Shown here in pieces: positions 6,822 through 14,591 of a DNA stretch of 41,535 bases (positions within the stretch are counted from its first letter, which is position 1; each line of letters opens with the position of its first letter). Where the stretch lies: NCBI RefSeq assembly GCF_014230085.1, contig NZ_JACHVB010000054.1, positions 1 to 41,535 on the forward strand, written 5' to 3'. The notes under the pieces are model-generated. The model did not search any database. It saw only the letters and a list, made by a program, of their open reading frames with translations, and was not told the DNA's origin. A program made the translations under genes and the position numbers. Source of the DNA: Ruficoccus amylovorans (GTDB lineage Bacteria > Verrucomicrobiota > Verrucomicrobiia > Opitutales > Cerasicoccaceae).

Positions 6822-7574
6822 ATGAAATTTGAAAACAAAGTCGCAGTGATCACCGGTGGCGGTGGTTCGATTGGGGGCGCGATTGCGCGTAAACTCGCCG
6901 CGCAGGGCGCATCGGTCGCCCTGGCCGATATGAACCTGGGGCAGGCCCGGAAGGTAGCCGGTGACATCGAGTCAGCGGGCGGACGAGCCCTGCCATTGAC
7001 GGTTAATGTCTGCGACCGCGATTCCATTAAAGAGATGGTCGCCATCGTCCGCGAGCAACTCGGCGAAATCGACATCTTGGTCAACAACGCCGGTGGCAGC
7101 GCCCGCGGGGAGTGTTCGCTGTTTCATCAGACCAAAGACGAGGTCGTGGACCGCATCATCGACGTGAACCTGAAGGGGTCGATCTACTGCATCCGCGCGG
7201 TGGTGGAGCAAATGGTGGCTCGTCGCTCCGGGAAAATTATTAACATTGGCTCAATCGTGGGGATGCAGGGGCTGGCCTACTGCGCGGATTATTCGGCGGC
7301 CAAGGGCGGCATCATCGCGATCACCAAGACGCTAGCCATGGAACTGGGCGAGTTCGGGATCAATGTGAACTGCGTTTCGCCGGGACTGGTGCCGCGACCG
7401 GATCAGGACGGTGAGGCCATGCGCAAGACGAACTACCTGCGGCGCATCTGCTCGGCCAACGACATTGCGAACACCGTTGTGTTCCTGCTTTCGAGCGAGG
7501 CTGACTTTATCACGGGCCAGAACTACGTCGTCGATGGCGGGCGCAGCCTCGGGCTGCTGAAACGTGTTGAGTAG
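6822..7574 (+). CDS. Short-chain dehydrogenase/reductase, cluster 1
   Basis: A 250-residue classical SDR with the cofactor motif TGGGGSIGG (about residues 11-19), the NNAG motif in 'IDILVNNAGG', catalytic Ser in 'IINIGSIVG', and Tyr/Lys in 'DYSAAKGG'. The C-terminal 'FITGQNYVVDGGRS' is typical of the FabG/sugar dehydrogenase branch. It would oxidise or reduce a secondary alcohol on a sugar or sugar acid with NAD(P). The acidic residue in VALADMN at the end of strand 2 favours NAD over NADP. It sits 28 bp after the Gfo/Idh gene and 21 bp before the MDR gene in the same direction. Its best counterpart in cluster 2 appears to be 17458-18204 (shared INVNCVSPGLV). Confidence 0.9.
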   Translation: MKFENKVAVITGGGGSIGGAIARKLAAQGASVALADMNLGQARKVAGDIESAGGRALPLTVNVCDRDSIKEMVAIVREQLGEIDILVNNAGGSARGECSLFHQTKDEVVDRIIDVNLKGSIYCIRAVVEQMVARRSGKIINIGSIVGMQGLAYCADYSAAKGGIIAITKTLAMELGEFGINVNCVSPGLVPRPDQDGEAMRKTNYLRRICSANDIANTVVFLLSSEADFITGQNYVVDGGRSLGLLKRVE

Positions 7575-7595
7575 CTCGACCATTTTGACCACGAC

Positions 7596-8615
7596 ATGAA
7601 GCAAAAGACCATTACGTTCACATCGGTCGGGAAGGCCGAGCTCCTCGAATCTGAATTGACCTCTGTGCCTGATCATCAGGTGCTGGTGGAAAACGAAGTC
7701 TCGGGCATCAGTGCAGGAACTGAGCGTGCTTGTTTACTGGATATGCCGAATCTGGCGGACGAGCCTGCGGGGAGTTTCCCCAAAAGACTTGGGTACAGTG
7801 GCGTGGGACGTGTCGTGGAGGTCGGTGCCCATGTGCATCAGGTCAAAGTCGGGGATCGCGTGCTCAGCTACAAAGGGAGTACGCATGCCAACTACAATTA
7901 TCTGGATGGTAATGAAGTGCTGAAGCTCGAAGACGATTCGCTGCCCTCCGAGCACGCAGTCTTTGGCGTTATTGGCAGTTTTTCGCTTAACGGCCTGCGC
8001 AAGACGCGGTTGGAAATCGGCGAAAGCGCGGTCGTCGTTGGCCTCGGCATTCTTGGTCTGTTGGCCGTCTCGCTTTGCCGCATCGCTGGCGCCTCTCCCG
8101 TCATTGCCACGGATTTAAGTCCGAAACGGCGTAAAACGGCGCTCGCGATGGAGGCACATCAGGCTTTCGATCCGACAGCCAGTGACTATATCGAGCAGGT
8201 CAAGGCTGCCACCGGTGGCGGTGCCCAGGCGGTGATCGAGGTCACCGGCCAGTCGATTGCTCTGAAGCAGGCACTTTCATTCGTCGAGCCGCTTGGCCGT
8301 ATTGCGCTGTTAGGCTGCACGCGGGTGTCGGATACGGCGATAGATTTTTACCAGCAGGTGCATCGTCCCGGAGTTGAGATCATTGGTGCCCACGGGCGCG
8401 CTCGTCCCCAGCTGGAGTCGCGCCCGCACGCCTGGACCTGGCAGGACGACATTCGCGCGCTATGGCGCCTCATGGCTGATGGTCGCCTGGACATGGACAA
8501 GGTTTTGACGGAGGTTTACTCCCCGGACGAGGCTCCTGCCGTGTATAAGCAACTGGCCGAGCAGCCGCAGGATTTTCCGGTAGGCGCAGTCTTTGACTGG
8601 AGACGTTTGAAGTGA
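7596..8615 (+). CDS. Zinc-site-poor medium-chain dehydrogenase (threonine/sorbitol dehydrogenase-like)
   Basis: A 339-residue MDR-superfamily protein. The GroES-like domain contains 'NEVSGISAGTERACLLD' and 'RLGYSGVGRVVEVG'. The nucleotide-binding domain contains 'AVVVGLGILGLLAVSLCRIAGA' with a GxGxxG motif and 'VIATDLSPKRR'. The usual catalytic Cys-His-Glu zinc site and the four-Cys structural loop of alcohol dehydrogenases are not evident: the position normally holding GICGSD reads GISAGT. This resembles the zinc-independent 'bi-domain oxidoreductase' branch found in sugar operons. It overlaps the next gene by 4 bp (GTGA), so translation is coupled. Cluster 2 has no direct counterpart. Confidence 0.82.
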   Translation: MKQKTITFTSVGKAELLESELTSVPDHQVLVENEVSGISAGTERACLLDMPNLADEPAGSFPKRLGYSGVGRVVEVGAHVHQVKVGDRVLSYKGSTHANYNYLDGNEVLKLEDDSLPSEHAVFGVIGSFSLNGLRKTRLEIGESAVVVGLGILGLLAVSLCRIAGASPVIATDLSPKRRKTALAMEAHQAFDPTASDYIEQVKAATGGGAQAVIEVTGQSIALKQALSFVEPLGRIALLGCTRVSDTAIDFYQQVHRPGVEIIGAHGRARPQLESRPHAWTWQDDIRALWRLMADGRLDMDKVLTEVYSPDEAPAVYKQLAEQPQDFPVGAVFDWRRLK

Positions 8616-9025
8616 AGCCAGCGATGAAAATCTGGCGTGTAGGGGTTTTTTATGACACGAGCAAGCCGGGCCTGACGCATCTGGCTTTCAAGGGCCTTCC
8701 GCGAACCGAGATCGCTGCCTGCCCGTCGGAGGATGAGGCCTGCATCAAGGACGTGTCCTTACCGGATGAGGCCGAGATTCTGGGGGCTGCGCCACTTGAG
8801 TTTAGTAACGGCAAGGGGCACCAGCACTACTTTATCCGCAACAACCGCCAGGCCGCCTGGGATTTGAACTGCGCCCTTGAGGAGGAACTTGAACCGCTGG
8901 CCTGTGCGCGGGATGCGCAGATGGTGCTGGAAATGATTTACGGCGCATACGCGTCGCAACTGACCGGCACGCGGGTGAGCTTCCCGCTGCATGAACGCCG
9001 GCATCCATTGGAGATTTTAGCATGA
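8612..9025 (+). CDS. Miniature Gfo/Idh-like protein lacking the core domains
   Basis: 137 residues, with a GTG start at 8612 overlapping the MDR stop (ATG 8624 is an alternative). The stop overlaps the next start (ATGA at 9022-9025). The N-terminal 40 residues (WRVGVFYDTSKPGLTHLAFK...) match the start of the 384-residue Gfo/Idh protein at 18201 (WQVAVVKDSSKAMLGLHGLH...). The last 90 (ILGAAPLEF, 'NNRQAAWDLNCALEEELEPL', MVLEMIYGAYASQL, RRHPLEI) match its C terminus. About 245 residues in between, covering most of the Rossmann fold, the EKP motif and the catalytic His, are absent. It cannot work as a normal dehydrogenase. It is either an in-frame deletion derivative or a dedicated small subunit. 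The maintained overlaps on both sides and the lack of stops argue for a translated protein. Confidence 0.8.
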   Translation: MKPAMKIWRVGVFYDTSKPGLTHLAFKGLPRTEIAACPSEDEACIKDVSLPDEAEILGAAPLEFSNGKGHQHYFIRNNRQAAWDLNCALEEELEPLACARDAQMVLEMIYGAYASQLTGTRVSFPLHERRHPLEILA

Positions 9026-10014
9026 AGGTAATCAAGGTAAACAAAGACGAGTCGCTGTCGTGGGTCGAGGTCGCAGACCCGGTTTGTGAGCCCGGCGGAG
9101 TCATTATTGAAATCCACGCTTCCGCCGTAAACCGGGCGGACCTCTTGCAACGCGCGGGCAAGTATCCGCCACCTTCGGGCTGGCCGCAATGGCCGGGGCT
9201 GGAAGTCGCGGGCGTGATTCTGGAGGTGGGGCAGGATGTTGATGGCTCCCGCTGGAAAGTCGGCGACAAGGTTTGCGCTTTACTCGGAGGAGGCGGCTAT
9301 GCCGAAAAGGTTGCCGTGCCTGCGGAGCTGTTGATGCCGGTGCCGGAAGGCTTGTCGATGGCCGAGGCGGCATCGCTGCCGGAAATCTTTGCCACGGCCT
9401 GGCTGAACCTGGTCAACGAAGCACATCTGCAGGCCGGGGAAACGATGTTCGTCCATGCCGGTGCCAGCGGGGTGGGGATCGCGGCCTTGCAGATTGCCAA
9501 GTCCATCGGCGCGCGCACGGTGACCTCGGTGGGCGGCCAGACCAAGGTCGAGCTGATGCGGGAGCTCGGGGTAGACCGCATCGTAAACCACCACGAGGAA
9601 TCTGTGGAATCCGTTTTTGATGAGTGCTTAGCCAGCGATCACCCCATCAATGTCGTGCTGGATTGCGTGGGGGGTAAAACTCTGGGCGAAAACCTCTCCA
9701 AGCTCGCGCTCGAAGGGCGATGGGTGCTGATTGCTACGCTGGGCGGCGTGACGACAGAGCTGGCCCTGCGGGCCGTGCTCACGCGTCGCCTGCGGCTGAT
9801 CGGCAGCACGCTGCGTTCGCGCTCGCTGGAGCAAAAGGAGGGCATTCTGAGCGAATTGGTCGAGCAACTGTGGCCGCAGTTCGAGAGTGGCCAGATCAAG
9901 CCGGTGGTGCACGCCGTGCTGCCGATTGAGCAGGCCGATGCCGCCCACCAGATTCTCAAGAACCGCGAAAACCGGGGTAAGGTTGTATTGACGATTCGTG
10001 ACGGGGCGGACTGA
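9022..10014 (+). CDS. PIG3/quinone-oxidoreductase-type MDR, cluster 1
   Basis: A 330-residue zinc-free MDR of the TP53I3 (PIG3)/QOR type: 'AVNRADLLQRAGKYPPPSGW', 'PGLEVAGVILEVG', 'GDKVCALLGGGGYAEKVAVP', the cofactor motif 'HAGASGVGIAALQIAK', and 'RLIGSTLRSRS' near the C-terminal catalytic lobe. Family members reduce quinones or enones with NADPH. In a sugar operon it may act on a conjugated keto-sugar, which is inference. The start overlaps the miniature Gfo/Idh stop by 4 bp. The closest relative in the window is 19422-20381 in cluster 2, which shares nearly all of the motifs above in the same order. Confidence 0.9.
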   Translation: MKVIKVNKDESLSWVEVADPVCEPGGVIIEIHASAVNRADLLQRAGKYPPPSGWPQWPGLEVAGVILEVGQDVDGSRWKVGDKVCALLGGGGYAEKVAVPAELLMPVPEGLSMAEAASLPEIFATAWLNLVNEAHLQAGETMFVHAGASGVGIAALQIAKSIGARTVTSVGGQTKVELMRELGVDRIVNHHEESVESVFDECLASDHPINVVLDCVGGKTLGENLSKLALEGRWVLIATLGGVTTELALRAVLTRRLRLIGSTLRSRSLEQKEGILSELVEQLWPQFESGQIKPVVHAVLPIEQADAAHQILKNRENRGKVVLTIRDGAD

Positions 10015-10055
10015 ACCGCCTGCCCACGCGCCTGCGAAAAGGAAAACTATTTGTC

Positions 10056-10754
10056 ATGTCCAGTTACCATATAACGGGCATTATCAGCGCGCTGCTGTCC
10101 ATTTTGGCCTCGGCCGGGCTGGCGACGCAGGTACGCCTGCTGTGGAAACGGCACCGTGAGCGTCCGGAGGGCGAGTCCATCTCCGAGGGGCTGTCGCTGA
10201 ACCGCTTCGTAACGAGCTTTATCGTTTTTCTGGCGCTGTTTACCTACGGGGGGGGGCTCAATCCCTTTAACCATTACTTGGTCTGGCCGCGTGTGATCGG
10301 CAGCCTGCTGGTGCTGCTGATCCTGTGGATGATTTTTCGCGACCGGCAATGCCGGGGATCGGCCTGGGCATTTATTGGCTGTTTGTCCGCATTTTTGGTT
10401 TCGGTGCTGGTGGTCGTCCTTGGACGACCGATCGAAACCCCTAACCCGGTCGTGTTGCCTGCTCTGGTCGTTATTGTCAGCCTGCTGTACCTGCAAGGGG
10501 GCATCATCCAGATGCAAATGATCCGTCGGCTCCGCAAGGCTGGCGGCCTCTCGTGCGGGATGCACCTGCTCTTTGTGCTCAAGGATATTTCGTTGGTCAC
10601 TTTTGCCGTCGCGATGGGCGCGCGCGACGGCTGGCCCATCCTGTTTACCTGCGCGATCGGGCTGACGGTAAACGTCGGAACGTTGTGGTGTTTTGGGTGG
10701 GTGCGGCGTCAGGACTTTTCCGACCCTGCCGCGAAGGATGCCGTTGCGGGCTGA
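10056..10754 (+). CDS. PQ-loop/SWEET-like membrane protein
   Basis: A 232-residue protein with about seven hydrophobic segments. Two halves share the pattern of a PQ-loop triple-helix bundle. The first is 'ATQVRLLWKRHRERPEGESI' then 'GLSLNRFVTSFIVFLALFTYG'; the second is 'GGIIQMQMIRRLRKAGGLSC' then 'LFVLKDISLVTFAVAMG' and 'AIGLTVNVGTLWCF'. SWEET and semiSWEET sugar carriers and amino-acid PQ-loop transporters have this arrangement. A uniporter for the sugar or sugar acid handled by cluster 1 is a reasonable inference, because it is the only membrane protein in either oxidoreductase cluster. The Pro of the PQ motif is replaced (TQ, IQ), so the assignment is moderate. Other small multi-span membrane proteins cannot be excluded. 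Confidence 0.6.
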   Translation: MSSYHITGIISALLSILASAGLATQVRLLWKRHRERPEGESISEGLSLNRFVTSFIVFLALFTYGGGLNPFNHYLVWPRVIGSLLVLLILWMIFRDRQCRGSAWAFIGCLSAFLVSVLVVVLGRPIETPNPVVLPALVVIVSLLYLQGGIIQMQMIRRLRKAGGLSCGMHLLFVLKDISLVTFAVAMGARDGWPILFTCAIGLTVNVGTLWCFGWVRRQDFSDPAAKDAVAG

Positions 10755-10800
10755 CGCGCAACTTTCACTTTTTAATCATTAAAACTTCAATCCAGACAAT

Positions 10801-11616
10801 ATGGCTTTTATTCAATGCAGTTTTTATTCGGAAGCTATTGGGCTTTCGCACTCGATGAATGTGATCCTGCCTCAGCGGACGCAGACGCAGGTTGGCATTA
10901 AAGGCGTCGTGGGCGAGGGGAATTTTCCGACCCTGTACCTGCTGCATGGCTTGACCGATGACCACAGCATCTGGTCGCGTCGCACGAGCATCGAGCGCTA
11001 CGTGGCCGAGATGGGGCTGGCGGTGGTGATGCCGAGTGTGCACCGCAGTTTTTATACGGACATGGACAATGGCAGCCAGTACTGGGCATTTATCAGCGAG
11101 GAGCTGCCCGCCATTGCAAGGTTTTTTTTTCCGCTCAGCGATCAGCGTGAGGACAACTATGTGGCCGGGCTGTCGATGGGAGGGTACGGCGCGCTCAAGC
11201 TGGCCTTTAACCGTCCGGAGTGTTTCTGCGCGGCCGCCTCTCTGAGCGGGGTGGTGGAGCTGGACGATTGGCTGGACTTTAAGAAGAGCCACCCGGATCG
11301 GCCGACGCTGGAATTTGAAAAGCTGTTTGGTCCCAAGGGCTCACCCTTGCGCCAGTTTGGTGATCTCAGTGCCGCGAGCTGGCGCCTGGTTGAGTCTGGC
11401 CAGCCTCGGCCCGCGCTTTACCAGATATGTGGGCAGAAAGATTTCCTTTACGCCCAGAACCTGCGCTTCCGCGACCACCTGCGCCAGATTGGCTACGAAG
11501 CTCGCTACGAAGATGACCCCGGCTACGGGCACACCTGGGACTACTGGGATCTGACGATTCAGCGTGTGCTGAAATGGATCAAGGACATGCGACTGGAATC
11601 CTCTGATAATATGTAA
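10801..11616 (+). CDS. Esterase D/CE1-like alpha/beta hydrolase
   Basis: A 271-residue protein starting MAFIQCSFYSEAIGLSHSM, as tributyrin-esterase/EstA-type enzymes do. The fold shows 'PTLYLLHGLTDDHSIWSRRT' (oxyanion region), the nucleophile elbow GLSMGG (Ser125), and the catalytic His in GYGHTWDYW (His244). The acid is probably Asp in 'ICGQKDFLYAQN'. There is no signal peptide, so it is cytoplasmic. It would remove acyl groups (acetyl, feruloyl or similar) from a small imported glycoside or hydrolyse S-formylglutathione-like esters. The sugar context favours deacylation. It is followed after 4 bp by the MBL gene, so the two are probably co-translated. Cluster 2 lacks a counterpart. Confidence 0.85.
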   Translation: MAFIQCSFYSEAIGLSHSMNVILPQRTQTQVGIKGVVGEGNFPTLYLLHGLTDDHSIWSRRTSIERYVAEMGLAVVMPSVHRSFYTDMDNGSQYWAFISEELPAIARFFFPLSDQREDNYVAGLSMGGYGALKLAFNRPECFCAAASLSGVVELDDWLDFKKSHPDRPTLEFEKLFGPKGSPLRQFGDLSAASWRLVESGQPRPALYQICGQKDFLYAQNLRFRDHLRQIGYEARYEDDPGYGHTWDYWDLTIQRVLKWIKDMRLESSDNM

Positions 11617-11620
11617 GGCT

Positions 11621-12340
11621 ATGAAACTCAACCTGCTTCAATGTGGCTCGATCCGCGTCCAGCGACACCTTATTCAAGGTGGTATTGGTGGGCCGCCCGA
11701 GGTCCCGGTTCCGTTTTTTCTGATTGAGCACAATGGAAGTCGCATCCTGTTCGATGTCGGCTACGGCCGCTCTGCCATCAATGCCCCGGCGACGGGTACG
11801 TATGTCCCGCTCATGAGTCAAGAGGACTACGTTGTTGATCAGTTGGTGCGCTTGGGGCTTGGGGTGGATGACATTACCCATATAGTCATTTCGCATCTGC
11901 ACGGCGACCACTTCGAGGGCCTGGAGGCGTTTAGGGATGTGCCATGTTATCTGCAAAAGACCGAACTGGATCACGTCGGAAATACGTGGTTGTCGCAGCG
12001 TTATCCGGTCGATTGGCAATGGCTTAAGGGCGATCATGACCTGTTGGGTGACGGGCGTATCCAGATTTTACATACACCCGGGCACAGCGTTGGGCACCAA
12101 TCTGTTTTGTTGACACTGGACTCGAGAGTATCTGTGTTTCTGGCCGCCGACGCGGCCTGTTATGAGGCTGCATTTGAGCAGAGGTCGCTCCCGGCAAATA
12201 TCTTTGACCGGGCCGCAGGGTTGGAGACTTTTGAGAAGATTGACGCACTCCGCCAAGCGGGTGCACAAATTATTTATGGTCACGATCCCACGCAATGGAG
12301 AAAATTACTCCAAGAGGAAAGGCATGCCTGTATGGAATAA
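11621..12340 (+). CDS. MBL-fold hydrolase, AttM/AiiA lactonase-like, cluster 1
   Basis: A 239-residue metallo-beta-lactamase-fold protein. The dinuclear metal motif is 'ITHIVISHLHGDHFEGLEAF' (HxHxDH, about residues 92-97), followed by 'LHTPGHSVGHQS' (third His), 'LAADAACYE' (bridging Asp) and a final 'IIYGHDPTQW' (last His). This order and the 'VPVPFFLIEHNGSRILFDVG' start match N-acyl-homoserine lactonases of the AttM/AiiA branch. Amid sugar dehydrogenases, hydrolysis of a sugar lactone is the simplest role. Quorum-signal cleavage is the alternative. A very similar protein ends cluster 2 (20381-21073). This is the last intact gene before IS remnant B. Confidence 0.88.
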   Translation: MKLNLLQCGSIRVQRHLIQGGIGGPPEVPVPFFLIEHNGSRILFDVGYGRSAINAPATGTYVPLMSQEDYVVDQLVRLGLGVDDITHIVISHLHGDHFEGLEAFRDVPCYLQKTELDHVGNTWLSQRYPVDWQWLKGDHDLLGDGRIQILHTPGHSVGHQSVLLTLDSRVSVFLAADAACYEAAFEQRSLPANIFDRAAGLETFEKIDALRQAGAQIIYGHDPTQWRKLLQEERHACME

Positions 12341-12472
12341 AGATGCAATGGCTGGTGCGGCCTGGATGTATTGCTGATGCTATCGTCTGTCGCATGAAAG
12401 GCGGTGTCGGGAGAGCTTTATGGCGGCTTAGATTAACTTCGACGCATCTGAGGCAAATAGTGACGATTGAAT

Positions 12473-12929
12473 ATGCGCGTAAAGACAGGCAGCAGCCAAA
12501 GCAACATCTTCGATATATTGCAGCATGCGGATACCGCTTCACAGCGTAAGAGCAGCTTGGACCGGCTTGAGGTAATCGGCTGGGAGGGATTTCGTCCGCT
12601 GCTTGAGGAACGCCTGGCTTACGGCGACCAAAGCCAGGGCGGCCGGATTCCGTGATGCCCGGTGTTGCTGAAGCGCTTCGGCATGCTGGCCAACATCTGT
12701 GAAAAGGGCACCTCGGCGTGCCCGCTCAAGCGCGAAGAAAGACGCGCCAACAAACAGAAGAGCCGGATTCGCTCGCGGGTCGAACACGCCTTTGGGCGCA
12801 TCGCCCAGTTCGGCGACCGGCGGCGACCGCTTCCGCCGTATCGGCCAACGTCGATATCGCTTTGAAACCGCTTTAACCAACCTCATCTACAACCTTGACC
12901 GCTATGCCATGTTTCACGGCAGAGCGTGA
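12473..12929 (+). pseudogene. Transposase of IS copy B, disrupted
   Basis: It starts MRVKTGSSQSNIFDILQHAD like copies A and C and reads to codon 60, where a TGG Trp codon has become TGA (12653-12655). Just after this, about 193 codons are missing: the sequence jumps from the VLMLKV region to the 'GMLANICEKG' region, removing the first two catalytic aspartates. A 7-bp duplication (about 12815-12828, GGCGACC repeated) then shifts the frame before the C-terminal 'TALTNLIYNLDRYAMFH'. It cannot make an active transposase, though its ends could still be moved by copies A or C. Confidence 0.92.
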
Positions 12930-12941
12930 GCCTGTCTAACT

Positions 12942-12977
12942 GGGCGAGAATCGCCCAAAATCGCCTCAGAACGAGGC
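12942..12977 (+). terminator. Twin stem-loops after transposase B
   Basis: GGGCGA-GAA-TCGCCC (12942-12956) and GCCTC-AGAAC-GAGGC (12963-12977) keep the same stems as in copy A with altered loops. This hints at selection on structure in the parent element. There is no T-run. Confidence 0.45.
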
Positions 12978-13076
12978 CAGAACATCCATGGGAACACACA
13001 AACTCTCGCCACTTTGAGATCGGCCAAACCTAGAATGGAGAACTCGCCGTAGGCCCAGACCTTAATCGAAGTCACC

Positions 13077-13431
13077 TTCAATGAACAGACCCGAAAGAAC
13101 GTGGAGCTGAATAATGCGAACGCCAACGATGCGGCCAAACGCACCCAGCCCTGGCTCACCGCCACGCTGGCCATTATTGTGATAGTGGCGGCATTCCTGC
13201 TGCCGTTTATCGCCAGTTGGATGGACATGCCCACCCAGATAGTCAGCGACGAGGAGCCGTTCTCCATGTTCTGGGGGGTTGATCGCCTTCGGCGGCGGAA
13301 AGATCGTCACGCAGGCTCAGGGGTTCGTTCAGGGACCGGAGTTTTGGAGCACCGTCCGCATGGTCGCAGGCTTCGTCTTCGGCGTGAAGGCCGTATCGAC
13401 GAGGACCGGTTGTTCTGACGGAGATATCTAA
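13077..13431 (+). pseudogene. Phage-like membrane (holin-type) gene, 5'-truncated and frameshifted
   Basis: Directly after the right end of IS copy B a frame reads FNEQTRKNVELNNANAND, then a strong membrane helix ('PWLTATLAIIVIVAAFLLPF') and EEPFSMFWG. At a run of six G (about 13274-13279) the frame breaks. Removing one G gives FWGLIAFGGGK and a second amphipathic segment, 'GPEFWSTVRMVAGFVFGVKA', to a TAA at 13429-13431. The predicted order (charged N-terminal part, membrane span, short loop, hydrophobic C-terminal part) is like small phage membrane proteins of the holin class. The family is not certain. The 5' end was replaced by the IS. The frameshift could be a real mutation or a sequencing error in the G-run. 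Its stop overlaps the end of the LacI gene on the other strand. Confidence 0.6.
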
Positions 13432-14393
13432 TGCCGTTGCTTGACACTTTCGCGAGCGAGCAGAGAGTAAGGCAAGACGGTTTTCGCGGGCATCTCACGG
13501 CTTTCAATACGCGCCTCAATGACGTCGGCAGTGGCAGCAGCCATAGCCTGATAGTCGGGGGTGATCGTGGTCAACGGGGGGACGGCGTACTGAGAGAAAA
13601 GCGTTTGCTCAGAGGCGATGAGCGAAATGTCTGCGGGCACCTGGCGGTTGTAGAGAGAGAAGGCGTAAAACGAGACTACGCCTGCATTGCCACCAGGGCA
13701 GAAGAGCGCGTCAATGTTTTGCTTCAGGAGTTTGCCGATCAGTTCGACGTATTTGTCGGTGCCGGGGCCGGAAAAGGTGGTGAGTGTCTCGTCAGCGGGA
13801 AGGCCGCAGGCGGCGAGCGCCTTCTTGACTCCGTCGTGGCGCAGGTCGGTGTTGCCCGTGCCGGGTGAGCCGTGGACGATGCTCCCAACTTTGCGGCAAC
13901 CGTGCTCGTGGAGGTGCTCAATGGCCAGACGCATGCCCTGTGTTTCATCGGAGCGGACATAAAAGACTTCGGAGGAGGTGTCGCCGTCGCGGTCCATGAT
14001 GACCAGCGGTATGGCGTAGCGCTCTGACCAGTCGTGGAAGAGGGAGGACTCGGCGCCGATGGCCACCGCCGCACAGAACTGGATGCCGTCGAGGCGGTCG
14101 CGGTTATTCTCGGGCAGGATTTCCAAACGGAAGCCCCGGTGCGACATCTCCTGCACGAGCGCCATCATGATCATCTCGACGCAACTGTGGACCGGATAAA
14201 CCGGGTCGTAGGGCGTGATGACGACCACATTCTTTTGCTTGAGTGAAAGGCGGGGTCGGTAGCCATGTTCGCGGGCTACCGCAAAGACACGCTTGCGGAC
14301 TTCCAGGCTGATGTTCGGGTGGTGATTAAACACGCGTGAGACGGTGGCCGCCGATACGTCGGCGAGTTTAGCAATGTCTTGAAGCTTGGCCAT
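13428..14393 (-). CDS. LacI-family transcriptional regulator, cluster 2
   Basis: 321 residues from ATG 14393. An upstream TTG at 14429 would add 12 residues before the usual MAKLQDIAK start and is less likely. The HTH is 'LQDIAKLADVSAATVSRVFN'. The sensor domain contains 'PVYPVHSCVEMIMMALVQEM', 'FYVRSDETQGMRLAIEHLHE' and 'ALFCPGGNAGVVSFYAFSLY'. It is paralogous to 4597-5589 in both domains and holds the same divergent position in front of a Gfo/Idh gene. It probably represses cluster 2. A perfect 7-bp inverted repeat in the divergent region (14473-14493) is a candidate operator. Its 3' end converges on the phage-like fragment with a 4-bp overlap. Confidence 0.9.
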   Translation of the reverse strand: MAKLQDIAKLADVSAATVSRVFNHHPNISLEVRKRVFAVAREHGYRPRLSLKQKNVVVITPYDPVYPVHSCVEMIMMALVQEMSHRGFRLEILPENNRDRLDGIQFCAAVAIGAESSLFHDWSERYAIPLVIMDRDGDTSSEVFYVRSDETQGMRLAIEHLHEHGCRKVGSIVHGSPGTGNTDLRHDGVKKALAACGLPADETLTTFSGPGTDKYVELIGKLLKQNIDALFCPGGNAGVVSFYAFSLYNRQVPADISLIASEQTLFSQYAVPPLTTITPDYQAMAAATADVIEARIESREMPAKTVLPYSLLARESVKQRH

Positions 14394-14472
14394 AGAGGGA
14401 GTTGTTCGCTGATTAGATGACGATAGCAATGCAAAATTTTCATAGAAATCGGCAGATTTTCTTTATAGATCA

Positions 14473-14493
14473 CACGAAAGCGCAAGTTTCGTG
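14473..14493. promoter_or_regulatory. Candidate LacI operator CACGAAA-N7-TTTCGTG
   Basis: A perfect 7-bp inverted repeat (14473-14479 and 14487-14493) lies between the divergent LacI gene and the Gfo/Idh gene of cluster 2. A further half-like CACGA follows at 14501-14505. Upstream, AGAAATC/GATTTTCT (about 14444-14461) is a second imperfect inverted repeat. A 21-bp palindrome at this place is what a LacI-type dimer would use. No matching palindrome was found in front of cluster 1. Confidence 0.5.
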
Positions 14494-14591
14494 AAAATTA
14501 CACGACAAAGGTGAAAAGAGTTCGTTTGCAGTGCAAGAATTTATCATCTTATTTAAGTAGCCAATACGAAATTCTATTTTGGAAAAGAACG

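Larger units (their letters stand above)
12422..13076 (+). mobile_element. IS copy B, internally deleted remnant
   Basis: The left terminus is GGCGGCTTAGATTAA (12422) and the right terminus is TTAATCGAAGTCACC (ending 13076), the same family as copies A and C. The middle of the transposase is gone (about 580 bp), leaving both ends and the twin stem-loops. It separates oxidoreductase cluster 1 from a phage-like gene fragment. Confidence 0.85.

Noticed and set aside
3189-13076. Cluster 1 as a simple composite transposon (IS A and B as ends)
   Set aside because: No matching target duplications outside A and B, and the cut genes on the two sides are different genes. Recombination between IS copies explains it better.
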